From positions 6,262,001 to 6,326,000 of the forward strand of contig NZ_CP107947.1 in NCBI RefSeq assembly GCF_036059255.1: a stretch of DNA of 64,000 nt, written 5' to 3'. Under the pieces are notes generated by a model that saw nothing but the letters and a program-made list of their open reading frames with translations, did not search any database and was not told the DNA's origin. Shown one piece after another: positions 61,112 to 64,000 of the stretch (position 1 is the stretch's first letter; every line of letters begins with the position of its first letter). A program made the translations under genes and the position numbers. Origin of the DNA: Micromonospora sp. NBC_00389. Its GTDB lineage: Bacteria > Actinomycetota > Actinomycetes > Mycobacteriales > Micromonosporaceae.

Positions 61112-64000
61112 TTACGGAGCCTGACGGGGATCGCCGGCACAATCGACATCGGCGTGGTCTGCGATGCGGACGGTCGTCACGTCCTCGCCGTTGATGGGCC
61201 CGGTGGCCCGGACGGTCGCCGAGCCGGCCGCCACCGAGACCGCCCGGGTCGCAAACGACTGGTAGGCGTTCGCACCCGGCGCCACATCGGCGACCGAACG
61301 CTGGCCGTGCGCCGTCTCCAGGACGATGTCCACCGGCGCGTCGTGCTCGTTGCGCGCCAGCACGGCGACGTACGCCCTACCGCCGACGCACCGCACCTGC
61401 GCGCTGACCGTGACGGGCACCTCCGGTGGTACGCCCGGGTCGTCGGCGAAGACCCGCCAGTCCGTGATCGCGACCGCCGAGTAGGTGGTGCCGTTCCCGT
61501 TGGCCCGGATCGTGGCCCGCACCCGGGGCGTGGTGACGGGGTCGAAGGTGACGGTGTTGAACGCGGTGGTGCTCGTGCCGTAGGCGGATGCGCCGGTCAC
61601 GTCGCGCCAGGCCGAGCCGGGCTCGTCCCAGTACTGCAGCACCCACCCGTCGGGCTCGGCGACGCCGTCGCCGGTGCCGCGGTTGGCGTCCCGCCAGAAC
61701 TTCAGTTCGGCGCCGGTGATTCGTACCGGGCGCGACCAGTCGTACTGGACCCACTGGGTCGCCGGACGGGTGCCGGACCAGGTGCCCCAGAGTTGGGCCT
61801 GGCTCGGGTTCGACGGGTCGGCGCCGTCGTTGAGGGCCGTGACGCTGTTCCAACCCGCCGTGTAGGAGGCGGTCGGGGTCGCGATGGGCCCGATGTTGCC
61901 CGTGAGTGGCCCGGACAGGTCCGCCGGGATGGTGACCGTCTTGGCGGTCTCCAGGTTTCCCGCCACGTCGAGCGCACGGAACAACACGGTGTGCCGGTTG
62001 GAGTCGGGTGCCGCGATGGCGCCGCTGTAGGCGGTCCACGCACCGGTGCCGATGGAGTACTCGATGCGGGCGACCCCGGAGGTCGCGTCGCTGGCGGTCA
62101 CCGTGACCGTCCGGGTGGCGCTGTTCGCGGTGGCGGTGCTGACCGGTGCCGTGGCGTCGATGCGTACGGGGACGTTCGCGGGCGCGGACACGTTGCCGGC
62201 GCGGTCGGTCGCGGTCGCCCGCACGGTGTGCTGACCGTCTCCGGAGACGGTGACGTCAACCGACCGCACGTCACTCGCGGTGACCGGCTCGCCGTCGTCC
62301 ACCCGCGACTCGATGGTCAGCCGACCGCCACGGTCGTCGGTGCCGGCGACGCGCACCCGCACCGCGGACCGGAACCAGCCGGCACCGCCCGCGCTGCCGC
62401 TGGGCGTGAGCGTCAGTGTCGGCGGGGTCTCGTCGCCCTCGGTGTCGCCGGGCGAGATGACTCGGACCTGCGCGGATACGCGACTGGCGGCGTAGCCGAG
62501 CACACTGCCCTGGATGGTGAACGTTCCGGGCGTCGCGACATCGTCGGGTTGCACCGGGTCCCAGAAGACCGGCACCCCCAGCGTTTCGGCGCCGAACGAC
62601 ACGGGAACGCTGCCGGGCAGTTCGGTCTCCCCCACCTCCACCGTCATCGTCGGTGCGCTGACGGTCTCCGGCTGCGCTGCGAGGATCTTCCACTCTTCGA
62701 CCGCCACCGCCGAGTAGGTGCTGCCATTGGTCGACGCGTCGAGCACGGCGCGTACCTGCGTGGTGGTCACCGGGTCGAAGGTGGTGTCCTGGAAGCCCTG
62801 CGTGCCGGTCGGGAAGCCGCTCGGATTGGGCACGTCGGCCCACTGCCCGGTGTCGAGGTTCCAGTACTGGACGCGCCAGCGGGCGGGTGCGGCGACGCCG
62901 ACGCCGCTGCCCTGCGGCTGGTCGTTCCAGAAGTCGATCTGCGAACCGGAGATCCGCATCGGCTGGTCCCACGTGTACTGCACCCACTGCTGTGGCGGGT
63001 TGTTGCCCGTCCAGGTCCCCCACATGTCCGGTGGCAGCGGGTTCGATCGGACGATCTCGTCGTTGAGCGCCTTGACCCAGTACTGGGTGGGCACCGGTTG
63101 GTTGGAGACGGTGACCGTCGCCTCCTGGGCGATGTTCGGCCGGGGGGTGCGGTCCGGTCCCCTGATCGGTGTTGGCGTGACGAGCTTCATCCGCGGCGGG
63201 GTCAGCGTGTCGTCCCACTCCAGCGGGTCGATCGCCACCGAGCGGCGGAAGTGGCCGCCGCCAACGGCGTCAGCGGTGTGGTAGGCGAGGTACCACGTGC
63301 CGTTGAACTCCAGGATGCCCGGGTGACTCGTCGTCGAGGAGACCGGCCGGAGCACGGTCCCCCGGTAGGTCCACGGCCCCTGTGGCGACGAAGCCGTCCC
63401 GTACGCGATGCAGGCGTGGTAGTTCGCCGGCGTGCACTGCGAGGTCGGGCCGGCGTTGTTGCCGGCGTACGCCATGTAGTAGGTGTCGTTGCGCTTGAAG
63501 ACCCAGGCGCCTTCGAAGAAGCCGGTCAGGCCGGTGACGGTGCGCTGGGTGCCGACCGGGGTCTTCATGTCCTGCTGGAATTCCTGCATGCGCAGCTGGC
63601 TGAACGAGCCCCACCAGACGTACACCCGCTGGTTCGGGGCGGTGCCGTCGATGAGGATCGTCGGGTCGATGTTGTGGATGTTGTTGGCCGCGGGCACCCG
63701 CTGGGAGATGATCGGCCCGCCCGCGTGGTCGGTCCACGGGCCGGTCGGGCTGTCCGAGACGGCCACGCCGATGGCGAACTTGTCGGCCGCCGGGCTGTCC
63801 CGCTCGTTGATCGGGACGTACCAGTAGTAGCGCTTGTCGACGCCCTGGATGACCTGGCCCGCGTACGCGCGTCCCGGCGTCGCCCAGGCGAAGACCTGTT
63901 CCGGGCGCATCAGCGACGGATGGTGGGTCCACTCGCCGGCTTCGACGTCGGTGGTACGAAACGCGCCCCACTCGTTCATGATGAAGTCGTTGGTGGACGG
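61112..64000 (-). CDS. multidomain GH43 glycosidase (N-terminus beyond window)
   Basis: The frame is open to the window edge (TNDFIMNEWGAF is internal GH43 sequence), so at least the signal peptide and first blade are missing. The visible five-bladed propeller has the pKa-modulating Asp in NIDPTILIDG and the acid Glu in FFEGAWVFKRN. Two discoidin-like (F5/8-type) modules follow, at about 63130-62690 and 61890-61440, sharing WGTWTGNNPPQQWVQYTWD-type blocks. Between them are a bacterial Ig-like domain (VEVGETELPGSVPVSF) and OmpL47/HYR-like repeats (TPPTLTLTPSG, ATDRAGNVSAPA). Predicted secreted arabinofuranosidase/xylosidase; first visible gene of the WxL-like operon. Confidence 0.88.
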   Translation of the reverse strand, partial: PSTNDFIMNEWGAFRTTDVEAGEWTHHPSLMRPEQVFAWATPGRAYAGQVIQGVDKRYYWYVPINERDSPAADKFAIGVAVSDSPTGPWTDHAGGPIISQRVPAANNIHNIDPTILIDGTAPNQRVYVWWGSFSQLRMQEFQQDMKTPVGTQRTVTGLTGFFEGAWVFKRNDTYYMAYAGNNAGPTSQCTPANYHACIAYGTASSPQGPWTYRGTVLRPVSSTTSHPGILEFNGTWYLAYHTADAVGGGHFRRSVAIDPLEWDDTLTPPRMKLVTPTPIRGPDRTPRPNIAQEATVTVSNQPVPTQYWVKALNDEIVRSNPLPPDMWGTWTGNNPPQQWVQYTWDQPMRISGSQIDFWNDQPQGSGVGVAAPARWRVQYWNLDTGQWADVPNPSGFPTGTQGFQDTTFDPVTTTQVRAVLDASTNGSTYSAVAVEEWKILAAQPETVSAPTMTVEVGETELPGSVPVSFGAETLGVPVFWDPVQPDDVATPGTFTIQGSVLGYAASRVSAQVRVISPGDTEGDETPPTLTLTPSGSAGGAGWFRSAVRVRVAGTDDRGGRLTIESRVDDGEPVTASDVRSVDVTVSGDGQHTVRATATDRAGNVSAPANVPVRIDATAPVSTATANSATRTVTVTASDATSGVARIEYSIGTGAWTAYSGAIAAPDSNRHTVLFRALDVAGNLETAKTVTIPADLSGPLTGNIGPIATPTASYTAGWNSVTALNDGADPSNPSQAQLWGTWSGTRPATQWVQYDWSRPVRITGAELKFWRDANRGTGDGVAEPDGWVLQYWDEPGSAWRDVTGASAYGTSTTAFNTVTFDPVTTPRVRATIRANGNGTTYSAVAITDWRVFADDPGVPPEVPVTVSAQVRCVGGRAYVAVLARNEHDAPVDIVLETAHGQRSVADVAPGANAYQSFATRAVSVAAGSATVRATGPINGEDVTTVRIADHADVDCAGDPRQAP

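Overview
The window is high-GC actinobacterial DNA. Gene density, frequent GTG starts, 4-bp ATGA/GTGA overlaps and several apparently leaderless genes fit Micromonosporaceae (Micromonospora/Actinoplanes type). This is an inference: there is no rRNA or tRNA gene here. The best lineage hint is a secreted acylase very close to aculeacin A acylase of Actinoplanes. I recognise no intact insertion sequence, prophage, CRISPR array, tRNA or rRNA.

Layout. 0-7 kb: a sensor kinase/response regulator pair, a DrrAB-like ABC exporter with four 11-bp-phased TGTCGG repeats at its promoter, and a convergent BTAD/NB-ARC (AfsR-like) regulator. 7-13.4 kb: an alcohol dehydrogenase, a GHL10-type glycosidase, a GH19 chitinase with two chitin-binding modules, an AAA ATPase, and a Rid-family gene divergent from a TetR gene with a palindromic operator between them. 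13.4-14.3 kb: a deletion scar joining the C-terminal parts of an amidohydrolase and a LivF ATPase. 14.3-21.8 kb: a methyltransferase, the acylase, a MarR regulator, an unusual LLM/FAD-oxidase fusion enzyme and a formamidase. 21.8-24 kb: DUF2470 and DUF1540 genes near iron-box-like sites, and a small monooxygenase. 24-27.3 kb: a GH11 xylanase and a divergent acetylxylan esterase whose promoters share the same operator/-35/-10 layout. 27.3-36.9 kb: pyridoxal kinase, then a siderophore-uptake operon (binding protein, two permeases, ATPase) continuing into an asymmetric heterodimeric ABC exporter. A siderophore-interacting reductase is divergent from it, and both promoters carry iron boxes. 37-43 kb: nrdAB (class Ia ribonucleotide reductase) and cbtBA plus a degenerate histidine phosphatase, transcribed away from each other, each behind its own cobalamin riboswitch. 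43-53.5 kb: two TetR-controlled divergent units (DUF418 membrane protein; SDR dehydrogenase), an MFS pump, DUF1223, a PEP-mutase-family enzyme, a DUF574 methyltransferase and two convergent LtrA paralogues. 53.5-64 kb: two convergent LacI paralogues with CGAAA/TTTCG operators, then an operon of GH43 (cut by the window edge), a WxL-like secreted protein, a DUF916 (WxL-interacting) membrane protein and a GH127 beta-L-arabinofuranosidase with a permuted LamG domain inserted.

How it works together. Three themes stand out: plant and fungal polysaccharide breakdown (chitin, acetylated xylan, arabinan/arabinoxylan), metal and cofactor economy (iron-box siderophore uptake; B12-controlled cobalt transport and ribonucleotide reduction), and small divergent regulator-target modules. 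The most novel-looking parts are the WxL-like/DUF916/glycosidase operon, the shared xylanase/esterase promoter architecture, and the direct-repeat array in front of the ABC exporter.
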